Assembly (NCBI GenBank): GCA_003134785.1
Contig: PLCN01000018.1
Coordinates: 62,001 to 126,000, forward strand
Length of the DNA stretch: 64,000 bases
Direction of reading: 5' to 3'
DNA from: Spartobacteria bacterium
GTDB taxonomy: Bacteria; Verrucomicrobiota; Verrucomicrobiia; Chthoniobacterales; UBA10450
Part shown: one piece after another, positions 15,790-24,956 of the stretch
Numbering within the stretch: position 1 is the stretch's first letter
Layout of the letters: every line of letters begins with the position of its first letter
Made by a program: the position numbers and the translations under genes
Notes under the pieces: generated by a model
What the model saw: only the letters and a program-made list of their open reading frames with translations
Told to the model about the DNA's origin: nothing
Database searches by the model: none

Positions 15790-16242
15790 TCAGACATCGC
15801 GCTTGGTCTTCTTCAGCAAACGAATGTCTGTGATCTGCATTTCCTTATCCACGGCTTTGCACATGTCGTAGATGGTGAGCAACGCGACCGCCACACCGGT
15901 CAACGCTTCCATTTCCACGCCCGTTTGCGCAACCGTGCGCGCGGTGCATTTCACATCGAGCCCTGACCCATCAACAGCGATCTCGATTTCCACGTGGCTC
16001 AAGTTGAGATTGTGACAGAGCGGGATCAATTGCGGTGTTTGCTTGGCGGCTTGAATCCCGGCAATGCGCGCCGTCGCGTAAACATTCCCCTTCCCAATCT
16101 GATTCCTGGCAATGAGATCGAGCGTTTCCGGCCGGAGGTGAATTTTGCCAGCCGCGATGGCCTCCCGTGCGCTGCGTTCTTTCGCGGAGACATCCACCAT
16201 TTGCGCAGATCCATCCTCCGCCAGATGCGTCAATCGATTCAT
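15790..16242 (-). CDS. moaC: Cyclic pyranopterin monophosphate synthase
   Basis: Second step of molybdenum cofactor synthesis. LTHLAEDGSAQMVDVSAKERSAR is not shown in full but the motifs MVDVS, LIPLCHNLNLSHVEIE, CTARTVAQTGVEMEALTGV and LLTIYDMCKAVDK are all present, including the catalytic Lys and Asp near the end. About 150 residues, normal. ATG at 16242 begins two bases after the moaA stop; an alternative TTG at 16248 overlaps that stop by a TTGA junction, so translation is likely coupled. Confidence 0.95.
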   Translation of the reverse strand: MNRLTHLAEDGSAQMVDVSAKERSAREAIAAGKIHLRPETLDLIARNQIGKGNVYATARIAGIQAAKQTPQLIPLCHNLNLSHVEIEIAVDGSGLDVKCTARTVAQTGVEMEALTGVAVALLTIYDMCKAVDKEMQITDIRLLKKTKRDV

Positions 16243-16244
16243 CT

Positions 16245-17246
16245 TCAACCGCCGATCGCCACCATCATGCGCCCCGGCTCGTAGTTCTGCCGGAAATCAT
16301 GCTGCTCTGGTTTGCGCTCCACCACATCCAGGAAAAACTGTCGCAGCTCCGCATCGTCCGCGCCGGCGCGCATGACCTTCATGATGTCGAACTCCAGATA
16401 ACTTCCGAGACACGGACGGAGCTTGCCGTCACACGTCAGCCGCAATTTGTTGCAGCTCTCGCAGAAATGCAGATTGGTCATCGCTCCGATGAATCCGATG
16501 CGCTGGCCGCGTCCCGGAATTTTGTAATAACTCGACGGGCCATTGGTGCGAAAGGTGGGCTCGGGAATCAACGGGCCATAGTTCGCTTCGAGTCCGCGGC
16601 GCACTTCGGCTACCGGAAGAAAATTGTCTTCATGCAGCACGTCGCCTGTGCTGACCGGCATCAACTCGATGAACCGCAGCATCAGATTTCGCGCGGCCGC
16701 GTATTCCACCAAGGGAATGAACTGGCCCTCGTTCCGTCCGCGCATGAGGACACAGTTCAGTTTGATCTGCGGAAATCCCGCGGCGATCGCCGCTTCGATG
16801 CCGGCGAGCGCTTGCGGCAAATAATCGCGCCCGGTTGTTTGCGCATAGACTTCCGGGTCCAGTGTATCGAGCGAGACGTTGACCGATTGCACACCCGCCG
16901 CGCGCAACGCTGCCGCCATCGTTAGGCCGTCTGTTGTCGGACGCGGAAGTAAAGTTCCGTTCGTGGAAATGCCGATATCATCGAGGCCGGCGATCGAGGG
17001 CAAGGCCCGGAACAAGGAAAGGACATCACGGCGCGTAAGCGGTTCGCCGCCGGTGATCCGCACTTTCGAAACGCCTAGCTCCGTCGCGATGCGAATGAGC
17101 CGGAGCGTTTCTTCGTAGGTCAGAACGTCCTCGCGCGGGAGCCATTCCTGCAACTCGCGCGGCATGCAATAGGTGCAGCGCTCATTGCAGCGGTCCGTGA
17201 TCGAAACCCGGAGATAGGAAATGCGATGGTGATATCGATCTTCCAC
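16245..17246 (-). CDS. moaA: GTP 3',8-cyclase, radical SAM
   Basis: First step of molybdenum cofactor synthesis. The GTG start at 17246 gives a 333-residue protein. The radical SAM cluster is Cys20, Cys24 and Cys27 (DRCNERCTYCMP); GGEPLTRRD and GISTNGTLL follow. The second cluster is CESCNKLRLTCDGKLRPCLG. The C-terminus is a Gly-Gly pair, as needed for the catalytic tail of MoaA. It leads the leftward moaA-moaC unit. moaE and moaD are not in the window. Confidence 0.96.
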   Translation of the reverse strand: MEDRYHHRISYLRVSITDRCNERCTYCMPRELQEWLPREDVLTYEETLRLIRIATELGVSKVRITGGEPLTRRDVLSLFRALPSIAGLDDIGISTNGTLLPRPTTDGLTMAAALRAAGVQSVNVSLDTLDPEVYAQTTGRDYLPQALAGIEAAIAAGFPQIKLNCVLMRGRNEGQFIPLVEYAAARNLMLRFIELMPVSTGDVLHEDNFLPVAEVRRGLEANYGPLIPEPTFRTNGPSSYYKIPGRGQRIGFIGAMTNLHFCESCNKLRLTCDGKLRPCLGSYLEFDIMKVMRAGADDAELRQFFLDVVERKPEQHDFRQNYEPGRMMVAIGG

Positions 17247-17320
17247 TTGTGCGAAACCTTACGGTCGCGGCGCGGTTGAATCAAGAAAGCGGGTCGATTG
17301 ACTCGATCCAAGGGGGGCGT

Positions 17321-17842
17321 ATGATTTTTAACATGAAGCGTCAAATTTTTTTTCGGGCGCTGACTTTCGGCATTGCCGCCAGCGCATTAATCCTCACGAG
17401 TTGCTCGACGACCGAAACGCGAATCTCCGAGCATCCGGAAATTTTTCAAAACCTCTCTCCGAGAGATCAAGCTTTGGTTCGCGAAGGAAAGATTCGTGAA
17501 GGCATGTCGCAGGACGCGGTGTGGGTGGCGTGGGGTGCGCCCGATCAAAAGGCCACGGGCACCGCGCGCGGACGGCCGGTGGAGACTTGGATTTACAACG
17601 AATACACCTACGCGAATGCGCCTTATCCTTATCCGTTTGGCCCGTATGGGTACGGCGGATACTACGGCGGCGCGGTGGTGTTCCATCATCATCGTAACCA
17701 TCGCTTCGCCATTATCGGAGATCCGTTCTACGATCCGTTTTTCTACTCGTACCTCCCGCCGCGTGTCGCTTACCCATCCAAGACGGTCTCTTTCGTTAAT
17801 GGTCGCGTGGTTTCGATTCAGGTTCTGACGCCGCCGCGATAA
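17321..17842 (+). CDS. Lipoprotein with a BamE/SmpA-like fold
   Basis: ATG 17321 follows AGGGGGG at 3-4 bases; ATG 17333 is an alternative. The signal ends in the lipobox LTSC, so the mature protein is lipid-anchored. Residues REGKIREGMSQDAVWVAWGAP resemble the helix-turn pattern of SmpA/BamE-type domains. A Tyr/Pro/Gly-rich stretch (YPYPFGPYGYGGYYGG) and a His run (FHHHRNH) follow, then a beta-rich end. Similar to many short envelope lipoproteins; role unknown. It is divergent from moaA and 57 bases ahead of the UbiD-family gene. Confidence 0.75.
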   Translation: MIFNMKRQIFFRALTFGIAASALILTSCSTTETRISEHPEIFQNLSPRDQALVREGKIREGMSQDAVWVAWGAPDQKATGTARGRPVETWIYNEYTYANAPYPYPFGPYGYGGYYGGAVVFHHHRNHRFAIIGDPFYDPFFYSYLPPRVAYPSKTVSFVNGRVVSIQVLTPPR

Positions 17843-17899
17843 TCGCCCCAAGCCGACGACGGTCTTGTCGTTCGACTGCGGAAGCGCGATGATTCGCCG

Positions 17900-19384
17900 A
17901 TGGCGTACGGCTCATTTCGGCAATTTCTCGACGCGCTCGAAAAGGCGGGGGAACTGACGCGCGTTTCGGTCCCCGTCGAGACCGATTTGCTGATTGCGGA
18001 ATGGGCAAACCGCGAGATGAAATCGCCGGGGGGCGGGAAGGCGTTGCTGTTCGAAAATCCCACCGTCGACGGCAAACCATCGAAGTTTCCGCTCGCGATC
18101 AACACCATGGGATCGCGGCGCCGCATGGCGCTCGCGTTGCAGGTGGAGAGCGTGGAAGATCTCGCGCAGCAAATCCAACTCATCCTCAAGGCGAAACCGC
18201 CGACCGATCTGCGCGAGGGCTGGAGTCTGCTCAAGCAAGGGCTTCATTTGCTGCATGCGCGGCCGAAGCACTCGAAGGAGGGCGCGTGCCAGGAAGTGGT
18301 GCACCGCTTCGCGGAACGTCCAATGTCCAACTCCGAGGGGTTAACGCTGGCAGATCTTCCTATCCTGAAATGCTGGCCGAAAGATGGCGGGCGTTTCATC
18401 ACGCTGCCGAATGTGCACACGCGCGATCCCGATACCGGCGCGCGCAATCTCGGCATGTATCGGATGCAAATTTATGACGAGCGCACGACCGGAATGCATT
18501 GGCAGGTGCACAAGGTCGGCGCGCGCCATGGCCAGCGTTATTATGAACGCGGCGAACGCATGCCGGTAGCCGTGTGTCTCGGGGGCGATCCGGCTTACAC
18601 GTTTGCCGCGACCGCACCGCTGCCCGACGGGCTGGACGAAATTCTTTTCGCCGGGTTCATCCGCAAGAAATCAGTGGATCTCGTTCCGTGCAAAACGGTG
18701 GAGCTGGAAGTTCCGAGCGACGTCGATTTTGTGCTCGAGGGTTACGTGCAGCCCGGCGAGACGCATCCGGAAGGACCGTTTGGCGATCACACCGGCTTTT
18801 ATACCGCCGTCGAGGATTACCCGGTCTTCCATTTAACGGCGATCACGCACCGCCGCGACGCGATTTACCCGACGACGATCGTCGGCATTCCGCCGATGGA
18901 AGATTTCTACATGGGCGACGCCAGCGTCCGGATTTTCCTGCCTGTCTTCAAAATGAATTTTCCGGAGCTGGTGGACATGACGCTCCCGCCCGAAGGCGTT
19001 TTCCATAATCTGGTTTTCGTCAGCATCCGGAAGCAATACCCCTATCAGGCGTTCAAGGTGATGCACGGGCTTTGGGGAATGGGGCAGATGATGTTCAGCA
19101 AATATATCGTGGTCGTGGATGAAGACTGCGATGTCCACAACACAAGCGAAGTGCTCTTCCGTCTTTGTGCGAATACCGATCCGGAGCGTGATAGCACCAT
19201 CATCCGCAACCCGAGCGATTCGCTCGATCACGCGCCGAGTTCGCAGAACATCGGATCGCACATGGGATTTGACGCAACTCGCAAACTGCCCGGGGAGAAT
19301 TATCACCGCTCCTGGCCGGAGCTGTTGAAGATGACCGATGAAGCGCAGAAGCTCGTCGATGCGCTGCAAAAAAAGGCGGGCTGA
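17900..19384 (+). CDS. UbiD family decarboxylase
   Basis: 494 residues beginning MAYGSFRQFLDALEKAGELTRV, typical of UbiD/MqnP-type prenylated-FMN decarboxylases. The catalytic region EGPFGDHTGFY with the upstream VLEGYVQPGETHPEG is intact, as are the metal- and cofactor-side motifs NLGMYRMQ and MHWQVHK. The likely role is decarboxylation of 4-hydroxy-3-polyprenylbenzoate or of the futalosine-route naphthoate in quinone synthesis; the exact substrate cannot be told, and no ubiX flavin prenyltransferase is nearby. It ends one base before a strong hairpin. Confidence 0.9.
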   Translation: MAYGSFRQFLDALEKAGELTRVSVPVETDLLIAEWANREMKSPGGGKALLFENPTVDGKPSKFPLAINTMGSRRRMALALQVESVEDLAQQIQLILKAKPPTDLREGWSLLKQGLHLLHARPKHSKEGACQEVVHRFAERPMSNSEGLTLADLPILKCWPKDGGRFITLPNVHTRDPDTGARNLGMYRMQIYDERTTGMHWQVHKVGARHGQRYYERGERMPVAVCLGGDPAYTFAATAPLPDGLDEILFAGFIRKKSVDLVPCKTVELEVPSDVDFVLEGYVQPGETHPEGPFGDHTGFYTAVEDYPVFHLTAITHRRDAIYPTTIVGIPPMEDFYMGDASVRIFLPVFKMNFPELVDMTLPPEGVFHNLVFVSIRKQYPYQAFKVMHGLWGMGQMMFSKYIVVVDEDCDVHNTSEVLFRLCANTDPERDSTIIRNPSDSLDHAPSSQNIGSHMGFDATRKLPGENYHRSWPELLKMTDEAQKLVDALQKKAG

Positions 19385-19459
19385 TTGGTAGGGCGAGACT
19401 CTGTCGAGCCGAAGATCGCATCCAATCCGGCTTGGCTCGACAGAGTCTCGCCCTACCAA
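19385..19459. terminator. Perfect 26-bp hairpin between converging genes
   Basis: Bases 19385-19410 pair perfectly with 19434-19459, leaving a loop of 23 bases. Its position between the UbiD-type gene and the leftward glycine-zipper gene suits a bidirectional terminator. There is no clear T-run, so it may equally be an intergenic palindrome of the repeat type. Confidence 0.6.
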
Positions 19460-19475
19460 GAAATGCGGACACGTC

Positions 19476-19868
19476 TTAAGGCTTCCGAAAGTATCCGCCG
19501 CCCACGCTATCTTCTACGACAGCGCCGTGCGGAACCCGGCGCAGATTGTAAATCTGATATGGCGGATAGGGGCTCTGATAAAATCCGGGCGTGTCTGTTC
19601 TGCTCCCAAATGGAAAACCACCGCGCGGCCTCGGCCCGTAACGCACGGCCTCAGCTTCATCGATCGATGACCCGATGAGCGCGCCCGTGTTGGCACCGAC
19701 CACCGCGCCGACGGCTGCTCCGCGCACATTACCGGTGGCGACGGCGCCGAGAATCGCACCTGTGGCAGCGCCCCAGCCGGCGCCTTGCCCAGTCGCGGTA
19801 TCGCAGGAAGTGAAGGCGAATGAGGTCAGCAACAAACCCGAAACGATCAGAAAAATATTCTTCTTCAT
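19476..19868 (-). CDS. Glycine-zipper lipoprotein
   Basis: 130 residues. A lipoprotein signal ends in the lipobox FTSC (residue 22). The GAGWGAATGAILGAVATG and AAVGAVVGANTGALIGS stretches form a glycine zipper, a membrane-inserting pattern known from outer-membrane lipoproteins. A proline- and tyrosine-rich tail follows. Last gene of the leftward lepA run; the preceding gene ends 43 bases upstream. Confidence 0.75.
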   Translation of the reverse strand: MKKNIFLIVSGLLLTSFAFTSCDTATGQGAGWGAATGAILGAVATGNVRGAAVGAVVGANTGALIGSSIDEAEAVRYGPRPRGGFPFGSRTDTPGFYQSPYPPYQIYNLRRVPHGAVVEDSVGGGYFRKP

Positions 19869-19911
19869 AATGTGGTCACAAAAATGAATCGAGAGGAAGT
19901 CAGACGGGAAA

Positions 19912-20748
19912 TCAGTGTCTCCTGTTCAAACAAACTCGGAAAAGTTGCGCGGCGACGTGGCCGCCCTTCTCCAGCCGACTCAACCGGTATTCCTTTTCGA
20001 AAACGCGAAAGCCGTCCGATTTCATTCGCCGGAGCAGGGCCTGATAGATCGAACGCATTATTTCCGCCGCCACCATCGAGCGGCGATCCTCCCTCGGCAG
20101 CAGACTGGCGGCCTCCGCAAAAAATGCTTCGGCCCGCGCTGCTTCGAATTCCATCAAACGGAGAAACGGCTCGTTGTATTTTTTGAGGCGAAGATCCTCC
20201 TCGGAGTAATCGAAACGGGCGAGGTCCCGTTGCGGCAAATAGATTCGCCCGTTGCTCAGATCCTTGCCGACATCGCGAATGATGTTGGTCATCTGCAGTG
20301 CGAGACCGAGCTGGATCGCGTACTGACGGCAGGCCGGATTGCGATAGCCAAAAATCTCAATGCTGACGAGGCCGACGGCGCTAGCCACGCGGTAGCAATA
20401 CAAACGCAGCTCGTCGAACGAATCGTAGCGCACGTTGTGCAAATCCATCTCCACGCCATCGATGATTTCCTCGAGCATAGCCGGCGTGAGAGAATATTTC
20501 GCGATTAGATCACGCAGGTCACGCGCGAGCGTGGGTTCATCGGGCGTGCCTTCACGGAGCCATTGCCGCCACGCCGTCAGGTCGCGCGCTTTTTCGTGAG
20601 GCGTGAGTTCAGTCGAATCGGCGATATCGTCGATCACCCGGCAGAACGCATAAAAAACGGTGATGTCCTGTCGGCGTTCGCGGCCAAGCGAAACGAAGGC
20701 GAGAGCGAGATTCGATTTGCTCTCGCGAGTGATTTTCGCTGCGTTCAC
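19912..20748 (-). CDS. Squalene/phytoene synthase family enzyme (HpnD/CrtB-like)
   Basis: 278 residues. The two aspartate motifs that bind prenyl diphosphates are DDIAD (Asp40 to Asp44) and DVGKD (Asp159 to Asp163), the latter with NGRIYLP, as in phytoene/presqualene synthases. GTG at 20748 is the start, three bases after the membrane-protein gene's stop. The likely product is presqualene diphosphate or phytoene, feeding hopanoid or carotenoid synthesis. No HpnC/HpnE or carotene desaturase is in the window, so which pathway is not known. Confidence 0.9.
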   Translation of the reverse strand: MNAAKITRESKSNLALAFVSLGRERRQDITVFYAFCRVIDDIADSTELTPHEKARDLTAWRQWLREGTPDEPTLARDLRDLIAKYSLTPAMLEEIIDGVEMDLHNVRYDSFDELRLYCYRVASAVGLVSIEIFGYRNPACRQYAIQLGLALQMTNIIRDVGKDLSNGRIYLPQRDLARFDYSEEDLRLKKYNEPFLRLMEFEAARAEAFFAEAASLLPREDRRSMVAAEIMRSIYQALLRRMKSDGFRVFEKEYRLSRLEKGGHVAAQLFRVCLNRRH

Positions 20749-20751
20749 TTT

Positions 20752-21930
20752 CTAATAACGAATCCACGTTTCCTGATTCGCGCGCGCGGTTTCGCACTGG
20801 CGGAACAAGCAGACCCATGAGGCCAAAAGCCAGCCCGTGATCAGTCCGCGCACACAAACGTAAATGATTTTCCACACGATAATGGCCACCACGCGATCCG
20901 CCACGGCGCCGCGGACGATGGCATCGCAGGCCATGAGAAAGAAAAAATGCTGGGCGGCGATGAGGAAAAACCAGCCGAAGCGGGACGCGTTCCGGCGAAT
21001 GAATTCCCAATGAGCGCGCACCGCCGCGCCCAGACTTTCGTTGTGCAACACGAGCGAAATTTGGACTGAGCAAAATAGGATGATCAATCCGCTCATGATC
21101 AGGCGCTCGAGCGGCAAGTAATCGAGCACACCGGGAATGTTCATGAAGTAGGCCAGCAAAAGCGGGACTCGCACGATCAAAGTGCTCACGATGACTACGA
21201 TGCCGGCCCATTCCAGCACATAGCTGAAACGGCGCATCGCGAACCGAAACAAATCTTGTTCACCGAAACTCAACCCTTTGATCCAGGCCAGGCAAACGGT
21301 GATCAGATAAACCTGAATGTAGACGCCGAAGAGGTATTCGAAGATGAACGCAACCGCGTCGACGGTCGCGGAGATTTGCAGAAGCCGCACGGCCGGGATC
21401 ACGCCCCCCCACTCCGGCAGCCGCCAGAAAGCGATCGGTTTCAAGAGTGCCGCGAGGGCGCTGATGAGCAAAATCAGATAGATGAGGTAACCCCAAAATC
21501 GATAGCGTTTCCGCAGCGCGCGAAATAGCGCCGCGTGCAGTCCGCGCCAGTTGATGATCAAGAGGACTGCCGCGAGGACCGATAACGGATACGTCGTGGT
21601 CGCGTTGTCGAAAATCCCGGCGACACCTTCCAGCGCGGGCAACGGCACTTCGCGCCAGATTTCGACAAAGCTCGGCCATTCCCAAGTTCCCGGCGCGAGA
21701 AACTGGCTGAAGTCGAGATCGGACGGACCCTGGAGCGGAGTGAAGGTCGCGAATTGGAAAACCGAATAAGCGAACCCGAGCAGGACGAAGGCGAGCCAGA
21801 TGCGCTTGAAGCGCGTGATGCACCGGAAGCCGTCCCGCAGTGCGAGCCGGATCGGGTTGAAGAGCATGACGATGGCGTAACCACCGCAAAGTCCCAGCCA
21901 CGGATAGAGTCGCGGAACGTTATTCCACAT
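20752..21930 (-). CDS. Polytopic membrane protein of unknown function
   Basis: 392 residues with about seven to eight hydrophobic helices (for example residues 12-26, 44-62, 112-127, 145-166, 194-218, 235-262 and 280-297). Charged amphipathic stretches link them. I recognise no family. It sits in the leftward run between lepB (33 bases upstream) and the squalene synthase family gene (3 bases downstream), so it may work in prenyl lipid or envelope biogenesis, but that is only context. Confidence 0.65.
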   Translation of the reverse strand: MWNNVPRLYPWLGLCGGYAIVMLFNPIRLALRDGFRCITRFKRIWLAFVLLGFAYSVFQFATFTPLQGPSDLDFSQFLAPGTWEWPSFVEIWREVPLPALEGVAGIFDNATTTYPLSVLAAVLLIINWRGLHAALFRALRKRYRFWGYLIYLILLISALAALLKPIAFWRLPEWGGVIPAVRLLQISATVDAVAFIFEYLFGVYIQVYLITVCLAWIKGLSFGEQDLFRFAMRRFSYVLEWAGIVVIVSTLIVRVPLLLAYFMNIPGVLDYLPLERLIMSGLIILFCSVQISLVLHNESLGAAVRAHWEFIRRNASRFGWFFLIAAQHFFFLMACDAIVRGAVADRVVAIIVWKIIYVCVRGLITGWLLASWVCLFRQCETARANQETWIRY

Positions 21931-21963
21931 GCCGCTTACTACTCCATCACGCCACTTCTACTC

Positions 21964-23061
21964 CTAACGAATGAGCCCCCAGTGGCGAGTGAAGGGCCAG
22001 TAAACGAACAGCCCGCGCCCGACCAGATTTTCCTCCGGGACGGGGCCCCAGTAGCGGCTGTCGGAGCTATTGTAACTGTTGTCGCCCATCGCAAAGTAGT
22101 TGTGCTCCGGCAAACGAAACGTGGCCTCGGGAGTGTTCAGATAAGCAGCGCTGCTCGGATTGCTGTAACCCCGATAGCCATCTTTTGCGTCCATCACGCG
22201 CTTGAATCCAAAACCTTCCGCCACTTTTCCGTTCACATACAGAAGTGGCGGATTTACCCGCAAGGTGTCGCCCGGAACGGCCGCGAGTCGCTTGATGAAA
22301 AAAGGCGCGCCCGTTTCCGGATCGCTGCGGATGCCGAAAATGTTGTCGGTCCGGAAAACAAAGACGTCGCCGCGATGCGGCTTGACGAAGTTGTAACTGA
22401 ATTTATCGACGAAGACCTGATCGCCGGTGTCCACGGCTCCCCGCGCGATCGTTTCTCCTTTTCGGTAGTGCCGGCTAACCTGGACCTTGAAATCCTGGGC
22501 GAGCGTCTCGGGTGACGCGTAGACCAGGAAGGTTTGCCGCTCACAGCGGACTTGAGAAAAGGTGAAGAAGAACCCGAATTTTTTCTGCACGATCTCCCTG
22601 ATGGTATCGTCCTCGGCTGAAACGACGTCGATGTAGTTGCGTCCCAGGACAAAGAATTCGGCGATTCGCCGAAGCGTGTTCGGCGCCGGTTCCGCGCTGG
22701 GATGTCCGATGATTCCATTGAGCGTCGGCTGCATTGAGCCGGTTGGGATTTTGAACGGCTGGAGAAAATAGGAACGAATGCCGATGGCCACGACGATCGC
22801 GACCAGAATCACTTCTACATTTTCACGCCAGGCCGCGTCCTTTGGCGTAGGCATGTGCTTCGTGTAAAGCGCGTGCAACTGTTCGGACTCGGTCTCGACC
22901 GCTTTCTTATCCCGATCGCGCAGCGTCTTCCGAACTTTCTCGATGTGCAATTTCAATTCCGAGATCGTGGCCTCGCTCAAAACGTCTTTGCGATAGCGGA
23001 GCAATTTCTCCGCATGACGAACGAGCAGACGGCCGTGTTTGATATAGCTGGGTGTGAACAT
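21964..23061 (-). CDS. lepB: Signal peptidase I, enlarged
   Basis: Membrane-bound serine/lysine protease that removes signal peptides. A cytoplasmic coiled region of about 80 residues precedes a membrane helix (residues 82-97). The nucleophile is Ser109 in PTGSMQPTL; the general base is Lys257 in FFIKRLAAVPGD; the closing motif is FAMGDNSYNSSDSRYWG. The two catalytic residues are 148 apart against 55 in E. coli LepB, so an extra segment of about 90 residues lies between them. Follows lepA by 43 bases, the usual lepA-lepB order. Confidence 0.95.
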   Translation of the reverse strand: MFTPSYIKHGRLLVRHAEKLLRYRKDVLSEATISELKLHIEKVRKTLRDRDKKAVETESEQLHALYTKHMPTPKDAAWRENVEVILVAIVVAIGIRSYFLQPFKIPTGSMQPTLNGIIGHPSAEPAPNTLRRIAEFFVLGRNYIDVVSAEDDTIREIVQKKFGFFFTFSQVRCERQTFLVYASPETLAQDFKVQVSRHYRKGETIARGAVDTGDQVFVDKFSYNFVKPHRGDVFVFRTDNIFGIRSDPETGAPFFIKRLAAVPGDTLRVNPPLLYVNGKVAEGFGFKRVMDAKDGYRGYSNPSSAAYLNTPEATFRLPEHNYFAMGDNSYNSSDSRYWGPVPEENLVGRGLFVYWPFTRHWGLIR

Positions 23062-23104
23062 GAAAATTACGAGCCGATTGATTTGGCCAAGGTAAAGCGA
23101 GTTG

Positions 23105-24901
23105 TCATTGCGCGCGCAGCACCTGGATGAATGCTTCTTGTGGAATATTGATTTTGCCGATGCTTTTCATGCGCTTCTTTCCCTCTTTCTGCTTTTCGAG
23201 CAACTTCCGTTTTCGCGTGATGTCGCCGCCGTAGCACTTCGCCGTCACGTTTTTCCGCAGCGCGGAGACACTTTCCCGCGCAATGATCTTTCCGCCAATC
23301 GCCGCCTGGATCGCGACCTGATAGAGTTGGCGCGGGATCACTTCCTTCAGCTTCGCCGCCAGCATTCGTCCACGGCTATCGGCGCGATCGCGATGCACGA
23401 TGGTGGAAAAGGCATCGACCGGCTCCCCGTTGACCAGCAGATCGAGCTTCACCAGCTTCGCGGCGCGATAACCGGAATGCTCGTAATCCATCGAGCCGTA
23501 ACCGCGCGTGATGCTCTTAATCTTGTCGTTGAAATCGACCAGGATTTCGTTGAGCGGCAGTTCGCAATGCAACATGACGCGGCGTGTATCGAGCGTCTCC
23601 GTGTGGTCCGTCAAGCCGCGCTTTTCGAGAATGAGCTGGAGGATGTCGCCGATGTTTTCGTTCGGGCAAAGCACGTAGGCTTTCACGATCGGCTCACGAA
23701 TTTCCTCGATCACGCTTGGATCGGGCAGGTGCGCGGGATTATCGACCAGCAACGTTTCGCCGCGCGTGGTGAGGATTTCGTAAATCACGCTTGGCGACGT
23801 GGCGATGATATCCATGTCGTATTCGCGCCGGAGCCGTTCCTGGATGATCTCCATGTGGAGCAGGCCGAGAAAGCCGCAGCGGAATCCGAAGCCGAGCGCG
23901 ACGGAACTTTCCGGCTGATAAACAAACGCGGAATCGTTCAGCCGCAGTTTTCCGATCGCCGTCTTCAAATGCTCGAAGTCGCCGGTGTTGATCGGGTAGA
24001 TCCCGCTGAAAACCATCGGGTGGATTTCCTGGAAGCCGGGTAGCGGTTCGCGCGCCGGGTTGCGCAAGTCGGTCACGGTGTCGCCGATCTTGATGTCGGC
24101 CGTGCTTTTGATGTTGGCGATGAAATAACCCACGTCGCCGGCCTGGAGCCTTTTCTGCGGAAACATCTTTGGCGTGAAGACTCCGACTTCCTTCACCTCG
24201 TAGCGCCCGTCATTGTTGATCAGCTTGATCGCCTGATTGGCTTCGAGCTTTCCAGAAAAAACACGGACGTAAGCAACCACGCCGCGATAGACATCGAAGA
24301 CACAATCGAAAACGAGCCCGCGCAAAGTTTCGTCGGCGGGTTTCGGCGGCGGCGGGATCCGATGCACGATGGCCTCTAGAATTTCTTCGATGCCGATTCC
24401 CATTTTCGCGCTGGCGTCGATCGCTTCTTCAGCCGGAATGGCAAGAATTTCCTCGAGCTGTTTGTGGACCGCGGGAATGTCGGCGTTCGGCAGATCGATC
24501 TTGTTAATCACCGGGATGATGGTGAGGCCCTGTTTGTGCGCGAGATGCACATTCGCGACCGTCTGCGCCTCGACCCCTTGCGCGGCATCGACGATGAGCA
24601 ACGCGCCTTCGCACGCCGCCAGGGACCGCGAAACTTCATAGGCGAAATCGACGTGGCCCGGCGTATCGAGCAGGTTGAGGCGGTATTTTTCTCCCGACCG
24701 CGCGGTGTAGCGCATCGCGACCGGATGCGCCTTGATCGTGATCCCACGCTCGCGTTCGAGGTCCATCGAATCGAGCAATTGATCCTGCTTGTCGCGCTCG
24801 TGGATCGTGCCGGTGCGGTCGAGCAATCGATCCGAGAGTGTGGTCTTCCCGTGATCGATATGCGCGATGATGCAAAAATTCCGGGTCAGCTCGATCGACA
24901 T
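23105..24901 (-). CDS. lepA: Elongation factor 4 (LepA GTPase)
   Basis: Ribosome-bound GTPase that moves tRNAs backward or frees stalled ribosomes. The ATG at 24901 gives MSIELTRNFCIIAHIDHGKTT; G1 is AHIDHGKTT, the switch I region has RERGITIK, G3 is DTPGHVDFAYE, and G4 is NKID. The C-terminal LepA domain is intact, with RGYGSMDYEHSGYR. 598 residues, normal. The 13 codons upstream of this ATG look like intergenic sequence. Confidence 0.97.
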   Translation of the reverse strand: MSIELTRNFCIIAHIDHGKTTLSDRLLDRTGTIHERDKQDQLLDSMDLERERGITIKAHPVAMRYTARSGEKYRLNLLDTPGHVDFAYEVSRSLAACEGALLIVDAAQGVEAQTVANVHLAHKQGLTIIPVINKIDLPNADIPAVHKQLEEILAIPAEEAIDASAKMGIGIEEILEAIVHRIPPPPKPADETLRGLVFDCVFDVYRGVVAYVRVFSGKLEANQAIKLINNDGRYEVKEVGVFTPKMFPQKRLQAGDVGYFIANIKSTADIKIGDTVTDLRNPAREPLPGFQEIHPMVFSGIYPINTGDFEHLKTAIGKLRLNDSAFVYQPESSVALGFGFRCGFLGLLHMEIIQERLRREYDMDIIATSPSVIYEILTTRGETLLVDNPAHLPDPSVIEEIREPIVKAYVLCPNENIGDILQLILEKRGLTDHTETLDTRRVMLHCELPLNEILVDFNDKIKSITRGYGSMDYEHSGYRAAKLVKLDLLVNGEPVDAFSTIVHRDRADSRGRMLAAKLKEVIPRQLYQVAIQAAIGGKIIARESVSALRKNVTAKCYGGDITRKRKLLEKQKEGKKRMKSIGKINIPQEAFIQVLRAQ

Positions 24902-24956
24902 AAAGCGCAGCACTATGCGGGCGCGTCCAATGTGGGTCAATCAAGGTGGACTTGAG

